The notes below the pieces were generated by a model. That model was given only the letters and a program-made list of their open reading frames with translations, was not told where the DNA came from and made no database searches. Source: Polytrichum commune (Eukaryota > Streptophyta > Polytrichopsida > Polytrichales > Polytrichaceae). Taken from it: a DNA stretch of 64,000 nt. Both the position numbers and the translations under genes were made by a program. The stretch lies in the NCBI GenBank assembly GCA_950295325.1, contig OX485809.1, positions 39,465,081 to 39,529,080 of the forward strand. Direction: 5' to 3'. Of this stretch, positions 1 through 11,850 are shown piece by piece. Every line of letters starts with the position of its first letter. The stretch's first letter is position 1.

Positions 1-1750
1 TGACAAGGAAAAGAAAACTATCTCAACCTGCTTCTAACCCTAAAAATACATTGTCCTTGTTTCATCCACACCAAACCAAATTTCATCCACATTGAATTGA
101 ATCTCATATACAATTATTGAGATTCCATTCATGTTTCCAACAAAATCACCATGTTTCTTTAATGTAACTTAACTTACCCTCTAAACGTACTCATCTTTTA
201 GAAAAAAATGATTAATTCTAAGTTTTGTTAGTCTCTTTTACAAAAAGAAGAAGAATAAGTTCATTAACATAATTTATAATATTGTATGTTACATATAAAT
301 CACTTATAACATAGTATTCGTGAAAACGTTACATGGCACACAAAAATGTCAAAAATGGCGTTTTCATGAATACAACGTAGGTTGGCTTGAAATGGTCTTT
401 GAGCAACTTTTGCTAACTACATATGGAGGTATTTACAAAATGTGGAAGTGATATTGAGGGAAGAATTATTTTTATATCATAAATGTTATGTTCTTCATTA
501 TTACTTCAAACACTCTTGATAACAATCAAAGCATAACATTCTTGATTTAAAAAGACTTCTTCTTTATTCTCTAGACTTGTACCATAGGTGCCCATAAAAA
601 ATAAGTTCAAAATGTAATTTTTTCCAAAGTTGAAGTGCACTCCACAATACTAGAAACTAAGTCCACCTTGGAAAAAGAAGGTCATATGTGAATGTGACAT
701 TTTTACAAATACTATGTTTTATGAACATATAATAGAACCTAATGTAGATATGAACAAACTATACAATTTATATCTTATGAATTAATTGCACCCTACCTTT
801 TCTCACGCATCATTTGTACATATTTTGCTAGTGACCTTCCCTTTGAGCTCCCAAGTCATGGTCATGAACCTAATTCAATTACAATACGGTGTTCCACCAA
901 GTCAAAGTGCACTTGATGGATATGTTAATTTTAGAAAGGGTCATTTTTTTACTTGATAACTAGTTCATAATGGAAAACTAATGTATCTCGATTCTCATAT
1001 ACATGTTTAGAGCATATCGAGCCCTATAAAAATGACTTTTTGACACTTAAGGTTACCAATATACTACACAACATGAGCCTACTCAAGTTCTAGCATTTCC
1101 AAGTTCAATCACTTTTACCATTATTAGCATCTTCAATCACAAATATAAACATGACCACTTAATCATGATACACCCCATGTTAAACCTAGTGATTTTGAAG
1201 GGGTGGGTAAATTTATCTAACCATTGACCCGTAGAGGAGCAAATATAGAAGAGGAGCCTTTTGCCTCCTTTGAGGGTGGGCTAATGTATCTTACACACCT
1301 AAGACCTGTGGCTTTTCCTTATTCACGTTGGTGGATAATAACAAGGTTTTCTATCTATATTTGTTAAACATAGACTTGTGTTTACGTGGACAACAACAAG
1401 AAAAGAACAATAAAGGAACGTCAATGTTCGTTTGACACTAACATGCGAGGTTCATTCATTGCCTCTAGTTCATGTCGGTATGATCACGGGGGCCAAAGGT
1501 TGTGAACAATAACATCAGGTCTACATCAATTATGCACAGAACGATAACGAGTGGAAAAATAGGATGATGCTTCAAAAAAGTTGTGATGGGTGAAGCTTGA
1601 CCTAGAAAGAAAGATTGATTGATTTGACAAAGCACCTCCACAAACAATCTAAGGCAAGATTCTACCACACCGGAGCGAAAGGTGACATGGTTTCTCCAAC
1701 CCTGAAAAATAATATGAGTTCACTTTCACACTTTATGCACCAACTTGGGA
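1..1750. other. AT-rich spacer without a recognisable gene
   Basis: Only short open frames without family motifs or plausible splice structure are present. The sequence is AT-rich with no sustained coding pattern. I see no RNA gene or bounded element here. Confidence 0.6.
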
Positions 1751-2140
1751 TAAGGTAGGGGTGGCAATTTCCGTGCGGGTCCTAAAGTCGACCCCTATGT
1801 CAGAAGCACCTTTTTAGGTGCTTTTACCTGGGTTTACAAAAGCACCTATCAAGGTGCTTTTACCGTTCACAGCACTGCCAACATTTCATTGGCTGCCAGC
1901 GGTCGGTTTTAGAAATCCACCCAATGGATATACCACGTACCCTATGTGCGAGTGTTGGTCACTCTACAAGGTTACCTTTAAAAATTTGTAGGAAATCATA
2001 AACATGCTGGAATTTTTTTATTTTTCCATAGTTGCTCTTGCACCAGCTTTGCGGAGCGCTCAAAGTTTATAAAAAAAATAGTTTCAGCATCCCAACTAGG
2101 CACATCTGAAATTTGGACGGAAATAGCCACCCCTACCTTA
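1751..2140. mobile_element. Non-autonomous DNA element with ~24-bp inverted ends
   Basis: The left end begins TAAGGTAGGGGTGGCAATTT and the right end, read on the other strand, begins TAAGGTAGGGGTGGCTATTT, so about 23 of 24 bases pair. The TA at each outer edge could be a TA target-site duplication. Inside, at 1803-1865, two consecutive short hairpins share an AAGCACCT/AGGTGCTT stem. No transposase is present, so the superfamily is unresolved (hAT elements often have an AGGGGTGGC core, but no 8-bp duplication is seen). Confidence 0.7.
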
Positions 2141-4084
2141 CTACGTGCGTTGCGGAGCCTCGACAAATTGGAGGGTTCAAGTCTCAACCAAAAGTAACTC
2201 ACATCCTTCGAGCTTTTGAAGCAAGAGTAAATTACGAGTCGTTTGTACATTGTATGTACTTGAGAGGCATATCTATCTCGGTTTCATATTTGGACGCACT
2301 CGAAGCATGATGAGAGTCATCTGTTCCACTTCAACCTTTTATCATCCAAAGGTTGAGTTCTATTCAACCTCCTCTTCTTTCCGCTTGTGGAAATCCACAT
2401 TCTTCATTCACGAGGCATCATGAGGCCGGATGTTAAAGCACCCCAAAGAGCTTTTTAAGAAAGGGTCCCATGATAGGATAAGGGTTGGAGCCCGCAACCC
2501 GCAATCCTTGGGCATGCCCAAAAAGAAGAAAGAAAGGAACCTAACTGGAAAACATTGGCTGCCCCGCCCAACTTCAAAAAAAAAAAACATTCTTGCATTC
2601 TCGAAGGCCATCTAGTGCACACAATCTGCTAGTGCACACAATCCATATTGAGTACACCTCAACTTCAAGGCCCAAAATCCAATATATATGTTCATTTCTA
2701 CTTAGTACATATATGGTCTCGTGAAGGGTCTTGTGAATATGCATGTCTTATGAAGAGTGTGAACATTGCAATGCATCAAGCACATGTCTAAGATCATCTT
2801 TACGACATCGTGAAACAATAAAACAAAAAGGCCATTGGTTTTCCCGTTCCTCTAGTCATCAAACACCATGATTGTATAAAGAATATACTGCACAACCAAA
2901 AAATTGATAAGTGATGTTAGGATAATGTTGGACAAATTCTAGAGCTATAGCTTAGATTGTGCACAGATTTTCAAATGGAAACATTGGAGCTAGCAACTTA
3001 CCCTAGCTTGGTTGGGTTTGAATGTCATGTCGATTGCGATTGCACTGTTATGGCCAAATTTGGCCCTCATTTTTAATTGCCATTTGGATTAAATTTCAAG
3101 GTCAATGGGGGGTGTCTTCTTTGTTAGTATTGTTAAGGTTGAGAAGATAGTGTTCTTGATTTTAAAAAACACGGCATTAAGGTTTTCATTCATCCACATC
3201 CGCATGCAAATTGGATCCGATAAGCGTTTTTCCCAAAGCTCTTTATCTCTCTCTTTGTAGATGTTTTGTACATTGAAAGGTAGCGAAAATGTATTCTTTT
3301 GTCACCTTCTAGTTACGCTTCGCCAACTCCTTCGCCTCTTGTTTGTGCTAGCTCATGATTTGAGCTGGAGATAACTCCAAGCCGTGCATTTGCTCTATAC
3401 AAAGCTTCATCTCTTCAAAACTATTAGACCCCAATGTATGACTCAAACCAACCACTGTGCTTTCATGGCACAACTCCCCATGTTTATTTGCACGCTCTAC
3501 ATGCTCATATATGAGTTGACATAATGAAACATCAAGGTAAATCCTCTTAGCAACAAAGCAGCATAGACATCCGCGTTAAATGGACATACTTGCCAATGTT
3601 CTCCCAATTCTTTACATCTTTTGGCCCATCTTGTGGTTAACATGGAACGCATCATAGTAGGGGATAGCCTTATGACCTCACTTGAATTTCATTTCAAATG
3701 CTTTCTTTCTATCATTTTTTGTGTACATTTTAAGAGCGCTATATGTCCCTTGGAACAATCCTTGTCTTATCATCTAGCCCTATTAAAGGTGGTATAATTA
3801 TAGAATCTTTGGCTTCTACTTAGTAAGAATGTCTAGTTCATTAATAAGTTTTGAACTAACAAGTATTTTGTAGCCCAATCAATGTTTTATGATTAGTAGT
3901 AACTTGTTGGTTTTTCTAACCAGTAACTTATTGGTTACTATGACCACAACTTGTTGGTTTACTAGCCAATTTTTTCTAGTTTTACTAGGGTAAGATTCTA
4001 GTATCCAAGGTAACTTCCAGTTAGGGTTAGGGTTAGGTTTAGGTTTGTCTACATAAGTCAAGGCATAGGAATTTAGAGGAGCTG
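2141..4084. other. Gene-free spacer with possible decayed reading frame
   Basis: No gene is supported. On the minus strand around 3300-3660 a broken frame can be followed with stops and shifts, which may be a decayed transposable-element protein, but I recognise no family motif in it. Confidence 0.4.
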
Positions 4085-4435
4085 CACTAAATATGATAGT
4101 TAGTGTCACATGGCATTTTATGTGACTCCCGTAACTTTTTGTATGATACTTCTTATGAATAAGTGAACAAATATTCTCATGGATGATGAATGCGTTCATC
4201 CGTTGGCCAAGACCCTACCTTCTTTTGTCAGCAACTTGTGATGAAATAGTGTCATGGATGATTAAAACTTGGATGAAAATTCAATTGGTAAGTGACAGTA
4301 ATTGCAACACTATAAATCTATAATCCCCCAAAACATTTACAAGGAATGACATATAATGTTGGGTTAATGTTGCAGTTTACAATTAGTATTGAGCATGACA
4401 ATTACAATTCGTGACACTAAATATCACATTTAGTG
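4085..4435. mobile_element. Family A element, copy 1 (CACTAAATAT ends)
   Basis: This ~350-bp element begins CACTAAATATGATAGTTAGT and ends in the inverted counterpart CACTAAATGTGATATTTAGT. Each end is itself nearly palindromic. The interior matches 59223-59568 in the opposite orientation over its whole length (shared blocks include the AATAAGTGAACAAATATT and TTGCAACACTATAAATCTA stretches). There is no coding capacity. It is best described as a MITE-like non-autonomous DNA transposon. Confidence 0.75.
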
Positions 4436-6499
4436 TAGTGGTTAGGAGTAGTTGTTTGAAGTAGTAGCTTGAGTTAATTGTTGGAGTTAGTTCAAGTAGT
4501 CTCAAATTTGAGTAGTGGAGTTAGGCTCTTAGCTCTTGAAGATGATAGAGGATGCTTGTGAGATAGGATCCGATATCTTTGTGAGAGGTTTGGAGTTACA
4601 TATGGAAGTAAAGGTTTGAGGAAACCATATCCAAGGCATTCTCATAGTGGTAGTATTCTTGCAAGACTTATGGTTTAAGCTTAGAATTAACAAACTCTCT
4701 TATTGGATCATCATGCAAGTGTGTGGGTTAGAGTGATATGATTGTGTGACACAGTAGTTGAAGAAGACGTCTAACTGGGGTTGCATGAGGTTAGAGTTAA
4801 GAATGCAGATCTAGGCCACAATATAGGAGATCCAAGACCAGTGACATTAGGATGGGAAAATCAAGACTAACTTAGGCGTATCTTAAGGAAGAAGAGCACC
4901 TCCCAAATTGCCATCTAGGAAAATCAAGGATGAAGACAAGAGGTTTTGGGTTATGCATGGTTCAAATTGGAAGACAAAGTTGAAGATCTTGGTATAGTAG
5001 GTTGGGATATGCCAAGCCAATGGGATGACAGGGTACTTCTGACCAAGACTAGTTACGTCTCATAAATTGGGTCACATAGAGAAACCGACGACCCGGATTG
5101 GGTGGTAAAGAGGCTAGGACCACAATTAAAAAAAATATCATCATGACGAGGAGGTTGGGATTTGCGGCCTTTATGGGCCCCAATTTAAATGCAAGAGCTC
5201 AAATGATTAAGAAAACATGCATTATTTTGAGAAATGGCCAATGAAGAGAGGATTGTGATGGATGATAGTACCTAATTGCAATGCTAGGATTGTTGGCTCT
5301 CAGAAGGTTGAGGGAATTCGAAAGAGTTGTCTAGATGACTTCCTTAGTAAATTTGTAGGGGAAGAAATCATTATTTTGTTCACCAACTCTGAAGTCATCA
5401 TGTAGCTCCCAATGTATGATTACCTAGTTGGAGGTGTTGTAACAATTGTTTTCGGAGGAACATATTGAGTCCACTGGAGGTCCTTAAATGTAAATGGGCA
5501 TGCCATGGGTACCGAGTCAAATTATTCCAATAATCTCATTATCAAATTTGCCTACACAACTCAAAAGGCAATTGGTACAACTTTGGCATCTTTGTCGTTT
5601 GTCTCATAGTTGGGTTTGAGGTTCATGAAGTTGACTCTCTTGCAATGAGAATTGCAAGAGGTTTACGCAAACTACAACATGTTTCCAACCATGTCTTGTT
5701 CAGTTGTGTTGCAACTGCAAAACTTAGCAGTGCAATCTATTATGTGCAGGTGAGTATATGCTATTACATCAACAAATCCGCATTATCAAACAAGTTGGAT
5801 TAACTACCCAATTAGAGACTCATAGGACTTAGAAGTGATGATCTAGTCAAATAGGTACAAAACAACCACAGGTTTGCACTTATATGAATGTTAGATTGTA
5901 ATGAACAATCATAGGTTTCCACTGAGAATCAACATAATCATCAAACGTAGAAAAATCTCATAACACTTCATCACCTACCAATACATAATTAAATCGAGTG
6001 TGATTAGAAATACTCATGCACAATTAAAAATCATGTAAGTATAGGCACATAACAAGAGGGTGTCTGCACTAAGTTGTAGAGTCTTGGCATCACAAGCTTA
6101 GAGAGGAAGAACACTTGATTATAGGCAATATTTGTATGAAATAGTTGTGCACACTAACAAGTTCAGGTCCATTAATTTCATTTCAATACACAATTGTAGA
6201 TTTTTTGTATAACACATCACTAGATCTAGCACATAACACATTTGAAAATTTGGTGCATAACACTATCTACAATTCTCGACGCATAACACATTACCAATTA
6301 TAGTGCACATCATATTTGTAGATTTGGTGGACAACACATTCCACATATCTTGGTCCATAACACATTACTAGATCTAAGTGCATAACACATTATTAGCTTT
6401 GGTGCAAAATCGAGGAGGGTCTGTCGCTCCAAGGATGACGTCGTTGGAACTAACTACATCCATGGGTTTGTCCAGTCATGCACGTTGTTTAATTCCAAC
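4436..6499. other. Gene-free spacer
   Basis: No open frame above background and no recognisable protein motif. Some segments read partly as long-decayed coding sequence (for example 5150-5750), but no family can be assigned. Confidence 0.5.
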
Positions 6500-6830
6500 A
6501 TATCAATAACTTGGATGCCTATATTTGAGTGATATGTGGTTAGATGTGGATCTAAGAAAGGATACTAAAAAACGCATGTTCAAAATGTGTTAATCATTCT
6601 AGGCTCAATAGTCAACATGATTGGGAGGGAGGGGGGGTATATGTATGACCACTTAATGAGCATGAGAATCTTCACTTTAATAAAGAATAAGATTTTCATG
6701 TGAGCTCCAAAAACTATGAAGCAAATGGCTCCGTCATGCACGATTTGGATTTGCTAAATTATGTTGCACTAATTGCATGTTTCATATCCTATGAGTAGTG
6801 TGGAGAGAAAAGTATCCAAATTACACACCT
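6500..6830 (+). repeat. Family B dispersed repeat, copy 1 (poly-G core)
   Basis: This segment is similar along its length to 11490-11850 (same strand) and to 58790-59110 (opposite strand). Shared landmarks in order are a GAGTGRTATGTGG block, a CTCAATAGTCAAC block, a poly-G tract, an ATGACCA-TTAATGAGCATGA block and a GATTTGGATTTGCTAA block. No coding capacity or clear terminal repeat was seen. Confidence 0.7.
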
Positions 6831-7225
6831 ACACCTTTAGACACCATCCATTTGAATATGAGTTTATTTGATTTGTATCTGTGATCTTAGGGCCACTTCG
6901 CACACGAGCCAAGAGCCGAGACCATGAAATTGTGAGAGCCCAAAAGAAAGTGTCCAAAGGCCGTCCCAACACACCTCTGAAATCATGTAGTGTGGTCACG
7001 GATCCTCAAGTGTAGTGTGAAGTCATATGCGACCAAGCCCGCAACCAAATGCTATTTCAATGAATTTTTATTCATGCGGGTCCTCGCACATGATAAAATA
7101 GAATAAACCAACGGTTGTGAGAATTCGGAGTGCCATGGTCTCCCGGTTTTGTGTTAGGCCTACCTCCAAGAGGTGGTTTTTGAGAATAGTCCACTTCTTG
7201 CTTTCTCATATCAAGCATTTTAGAG

Positions 7226-7530
7226 ATTAAATTTGAACAAATACACCCTCGGGGGGTTCACTTGCGAAAATCGTAGAACAATGTGTGATAAAAAATAGGG
7301 TCTAATATATTCAATGTAGATAAATTTTGTAAAAAACTTACATATAATATAGGGGGTTTTAAAATAGTGAAAAAGAATTACATGTAAAATACCATCACAC
7401 CTTTATTTTGAAAAATACCATACCTTATAATATTTTCTGCAAGGTAAACAACCCCCAATAAATAGGTCCCAAACGCACGTGTATGCAAAATATAAGAGGG
7501 AGTGAACCCCCCGAGAATACACCAAGTAGG
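7226..7530. repeat. Inverted-repeat arms around 0.25 kb
   Basis: ACACCCTCGGGGGGTTCACT near 7240 is matched in inverted orientation near 7500, with about 15 contiguous pairs (AGTGAACCCCCCGAG) and a looser extension. No target duplication was identified. It could be the remnant of a small DNA element. Confidence 0.4.
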
Positions 7531-8371
7531 CTTCTCTATTAACTTGTGGTTCCAAGTTATTGAGACGAAGCCAATTTTTCTTGTTGACATGTCATGGAGA
7601 CACATGAGATCGTGTGAGTGTGTCTCTTACTTAGATGTTGCAGTAAATTTGATTTTCCAGTAATTTTAGTCTAATGTTACAGTTACTATCTTTGTACAAA
7701 CGCAGTGGATGAGTGGTGGCAGGAACGGTGGAGATCTTACATCGCTCAAATCCGACGATCGAGAATGCATAGGCAACGTGGCCTCACCAGAAGCCAGAAG
7801 CTGCTTTCATCGCCCATAGACTTCTTCTCGACAAGTAATATAGATATTATTATATTTTAAATCAGAGAAATTAGTGTAAATCACACTAAATACCCTATTT
7901 ATTGTAAGAGTTGATGGATTCCACCGTAATTATTGTCCATGCTACTTTGATATCCACACTAACTAAAATGAATTACGGAGTAGTAGTTTAACAAAAATTC
8001 TTAATGACTCATTGAATAAAATAAGTACAGTACACAGACATGAATACTTGCCACATAGTACTACGTAGATGGCACTTGCTTGAAGAGTCCCATATTTCCA
8101 CATCTAGCTAACCCGGAAGTTGTAACCACCACTTGAAGGCAAAATCCCATGCACTTTAAAATCAGTTCTTGAATGATAATAACCCGCCCTTGTCAACAAG
8201 ACGATCCAAGTACATATATAGACCTATCATGGCTCAAGTTGTTCAATATACGTACATTTCTTGTGCAAAGCTATTGAGAATTGAAGGAGACGTTTAATCT
8301 CACTTAAGCATGTGACTTACCTAAAATAGACATTAGAGTAGAGGCTAGGTTTGAAATAGCAATGTTACGTA

Positions 8372-8647
8372 CTCGCTTCATCCCAAAATGATTGTTCTAT
8401 ACCATGGATTTTTTGTCTCAAAATGAATGTCCGATTTATGTGCCCAGCTAGAAATTTAAGGCTCAAAGTCAAATGTTTTCGTGTGAAACTTTCTATATCA
8501 AGAAGTCTTTCAACATAGCAGCTTCCAGGGGCATTTCAAAGTAGTTGTTGGTTTTTGTTTTAAGAGTTATACTTACAACTACTCAGTCAGCGTGCCTTAA
8601 TCTCGCCAAAGTTAGAAACACAAACAATCATTTTGGGAAAGAGGGAG
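8372..8647. mobile_element. Stowaway-like MITE (Tc1/mariner superfamily)
   Basis: The ends are CTCGCTTCATCCCAAAATGA on the left and, inverted, CTCCCTCTTTCCCAAAATGA on the right, close to the CTCCCTCCGTCCCA ends of plant Stowaway MITEs. Both sides are flanked by TA (8370-8371 and 8648-8649), the expected target duplication. The 276-bp size and absence of coding sequence fit a MITE mobilised in trans by a mariner-like transposase. Confidence 0.85.
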
Positions 8648-8853
8648 TAGCACTTTGAGACTATTATAGCTCGTTATAGTCTCAGTTCTTGTGAATTTTG
8701 ACTCATTATTGTCTTAGGCTTGTGAACATCAAGACTACACAACATTGCTTAGGTCTACAAGCCTAGTCCCTACATATTCCAGAAAGGCTAGCTACCCCAT
8801 TAATTCCAACAATTTATATTCTCTAACATGGCTGCGATAACTACGGATTCTTA

Positions 8854-9835
8854 GGGCCGGTTTACAATATGGACCATGAAGTTGAACCATGGAAGAGGGC
8901 CTTCAAAATGACCATGCACCAAAAAATGAATGTGCTGAATTTTTGTTAATACATGCCCAAAAAAGGTAGTTTTGAAAAGATTCAAGTTTGACCATTCTCT
9001 TGTCGAGCTTCACTTGTCTTCATTTCTTGTTAAATGTGTCGAAGATGTGGATTGCAAATCTTCTCACAACAATTTTCACAAAAAAATGAGTGATTTAATT
9101 TGTACATGTTCAATGTAATTTACATGTGACACGTACCTTGTGTTGTCACTAGTAGAAAAGTATGAGAAAAAAAACCACAACTATTTTCCCATTGCGGTTC
9201 TTTTGACCACCCTAACTTACAGTCGCTAAACGACTACAATTTTTCTTTTTCGTTTTGCAACTGTAATTTTAAAATTTTTGTGGTGTGTAATATACCGTTG
9301 GAAAGGTATTTTCAAGACCTTTTCAATATATTACAAGCCCCCCCCCCCACACACACAAAAAAAATTCAGTTGGTAGACCCAAAAAAAAAAAATTAAAAAA
9401 AATGCACACAAATTCTCGAGTTCTAGATGTCCCACATTGTTTGGAGAAACACTGAGAGCTGGTTTAAGGGGTAGGGCAAGGTAGAAATGATGTGTCTTGT
9501 TGAAAAATGTGCCTTGTGTGCCTTACCCCTAGTGGAAAGAGTTGTATCCCAAAAAAAATTCAGTAAAAATGTACTATAAGAGCATTTCTTTGCCATGGGC
9601 CCTGCCTTTTCCTACCATACCACCTCTCTTGCCTCTCTCACCGCAAAACCTAATGAACCATGTCAATGGATTAATTAGGCCTTAAAATATGTCTTTTGGG
9701 GACCTCGACCTTCATTATCACTCTGCCATCTTTTCCTTGGTGTAAAGTGAAGTGGTCCTGGGACGAGTTCAACATCCAATCAACGCTCTTACAACGCCTT
9801 GGGACCACTTCTTGGTCCATAATGTAAACTAGCCC
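8854..9835. mobile_element. Tourist-like PIF/Harbinger non-autonomous element
   Basis: The left end GGGCCGGTTTACAATATGGA and the inverted right end GGGCTAGTTTACATTATGGA pair over about 30 bp. The element is flanked on both sides by TTA (8851-8853 and 9836-9838), the 3-bp duplication typical of PIF/Harbinger and Tourist elements, and GGGCC-type ends also fit that group. The 982-bp interior has a short poly-C tract (near 9340) and no transposase frame, so it should need a transposase supplied elsewhere. Confidence 0.8.
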
Positions 9836-11489
9836 TTAGTACGTTAATCTGGCACATCTGCAAGCTCACATGTAGGCATGCCAACCAATTCAATTGAGTG
9901 TATTTTGAACATGCTAGTATATTTTTCTTTTTTACTATTATTTTTGGTGGTCGAATGAAGGGAGCAAAGTTTTGCCTTTTTGAAATGAATAGTGCTCATC
10001 CTGAGTGCTAACCATTCTTGCAAGGGCGGCCCAACATAAGAGGAGAATAATTCTCATTAAATTCTTAAGATTCTTGGCACTAGGGGAGCAACACCCTAGT
10101 GTTGAGTAATGTTGTGTATTTTAGCTCAGTATAGTCTTGTGAACATGAAGATTATTTAGTACATTATAATAAATAGTCTTTTTAATATCAAGACTATTTT
10201 AGTTCATTGTAGTCTTAGACCATAGATTGGAAGATTTCGGTCCCAATCTATTTCTTGAATTCACTCTGATATCCATTGTAGATCCAAAATTTTGAGAATC
10301 CCAAGAGAATGGATAATCCTTACTTAACTTCCAAATACACAAGGGTGCAAGCATGGTAAAGTAGACAACTCTTAATCCATGCCTAGTGTTATATGAAAGT
10401 GATTCAAAACTATACACTAACTTTGACTTTTGTAAGAAAAATCATGGACATTTAAAAGACATGTTGATCTAAAAAGTCAAGCAATATATGATGACAAAAG
10501 GAATTCCAAGAAAAGTTTACATATTTTAAAAGACGGTGCAAATGGTGTGCAAGTAGGTGATATTGAAGAAAAAATTGTTTAAAAATTGTTTAAAATATGA
10601 TGAAATTACATTAAATTGATGGTTTTCTACAAAGTTTTGTGGTGATGCCCTCAACTAGATAATGAATTCAAGGAATATGAAAAAATTTCCAACTTCTAAT
10701 TATTTAGGGTCATGAAATTTACGTCCAAACCCAAATTCAAAGCCTCGCTTTTGAGAATCATTTTTTATGATAACTTTTCAAGATCTCAACTTGATATTCT
10801 ATATTTGAGTATTTAACACAAAAAAGTCATCAACAAAAAATTCCAATTTAAACAACATTTTGCTACTACTTTTGAGCCTTTGACCAAACGTGATGGTTTG
10901 GGTAAACTGGAGCACCTTTTTGGTCCACTTTACCATGTTCGCACCCACAAAGTTTGACATTCCGAAAGGTAAATAATGCCACAAAACATATATGAGTGAG
11001 CTTTCAAAAAGGAAAAGGGAGGGGTAGGGTGACACATAATTAGGAGATCATTTGGTCTATGACAAGTTTTTATGACTTCTTATTAAGATTTGCATTTCTT
11101 GAAAAAAATTCACATGATTTTGTGGAATTTCATTTTGGGGACGTCCTCCCACTTCGTCTGATATTCACACAATCATCAGGAGGGTCACATCATACATTGT
11201 CATGGCACAACCAGGGTGTAGCATTCATGGCCATGAATGCTGCAACAATGCATTTGGTGCATTATGAAGTGCCAATTTATTTCCTTGCCATGGACGTGCT
11301 AAGTGTGGCCGTTGACACAATATTGTTATGAGAGAAGAGGGTGTTACCATGGACGTGAGAGTTGTGGCCTAGGACATGGTGGTTGTCACCCTTGCTATAG
11401 CATGTTAAGTCCATTGAACTTGGTGTATCCATAGGCCTTGTGCAATATGATATGATAAGATGTTATAACGTAGACACCCTTATTCGATT
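9836..11489. other. Gene-free AT-rich spacer
   Basis: No gene or RNA is supported. The open frames here lack any family signature and have no convincing flanking splice sites. Confidence 0.5.
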
Positions 11490-11850
11490 ACTTATCCTAT
11501 TAGGACACCTATCTTTGAGTGGTATGTGGATTGGTGTGGCTTGACATATGGATACCAAAAAGATAACACATGGGGTTCCAAACATTCCAAACATGTTTGG
11601 AACCCCATGTGTTATCAAAATACGATTATCATTCTTAGCTCAATAGTCAACCTAATTGGGGGGGGGGGGGGGGGGGGACGGGGACGGGGACATGTATGAC
11701 CATTTAATGAGCATGAGAATCTTTACTTTGATAGTAAATAAGATATTCATATGAGCTTCAAAAATTACAAGGAAAGTGGTTGCAGCCTCGATATGGATTT
11801 GCTAATCATGTTAAACTAATTGTGTGTTTTGTATCCTAGGAGAAGTGGGC
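11490..11850 (+). repeat. Family B dispersed repeat, copy 2
   Basis: Second copy of the poly-G-core repeat. Its poly-G tract (about 11658-11679) is the longest of the three copies. Compared with the copies at 6500 and 58790 it holds extra palindromic sequence at 11566-11621, upstream of the CTCAATAGTCAAC block. Confidence 0.7.
11566..11621. repeat. Near-perfect palindrome, arm repeated at 11945
   Basis: GATAACACATGGGGTTCCAA is followed after a few bases by its exact inverse, giving a ~55-bp hairpin. One arm plus the loop-side bases recurs at about 11945-11973. This may be a small insertion within the family B repeat. Confidence 0.75.

Noticed and set aside
4085-4435. Assignment of the CACTA-starting repeat to the CACTA (En/Spm) superfamily
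   Set aside because: The ends begin CACTA, but no 3-bp target duplication was found and the palindromic ends differ from En/Spm termini; left unclassified.
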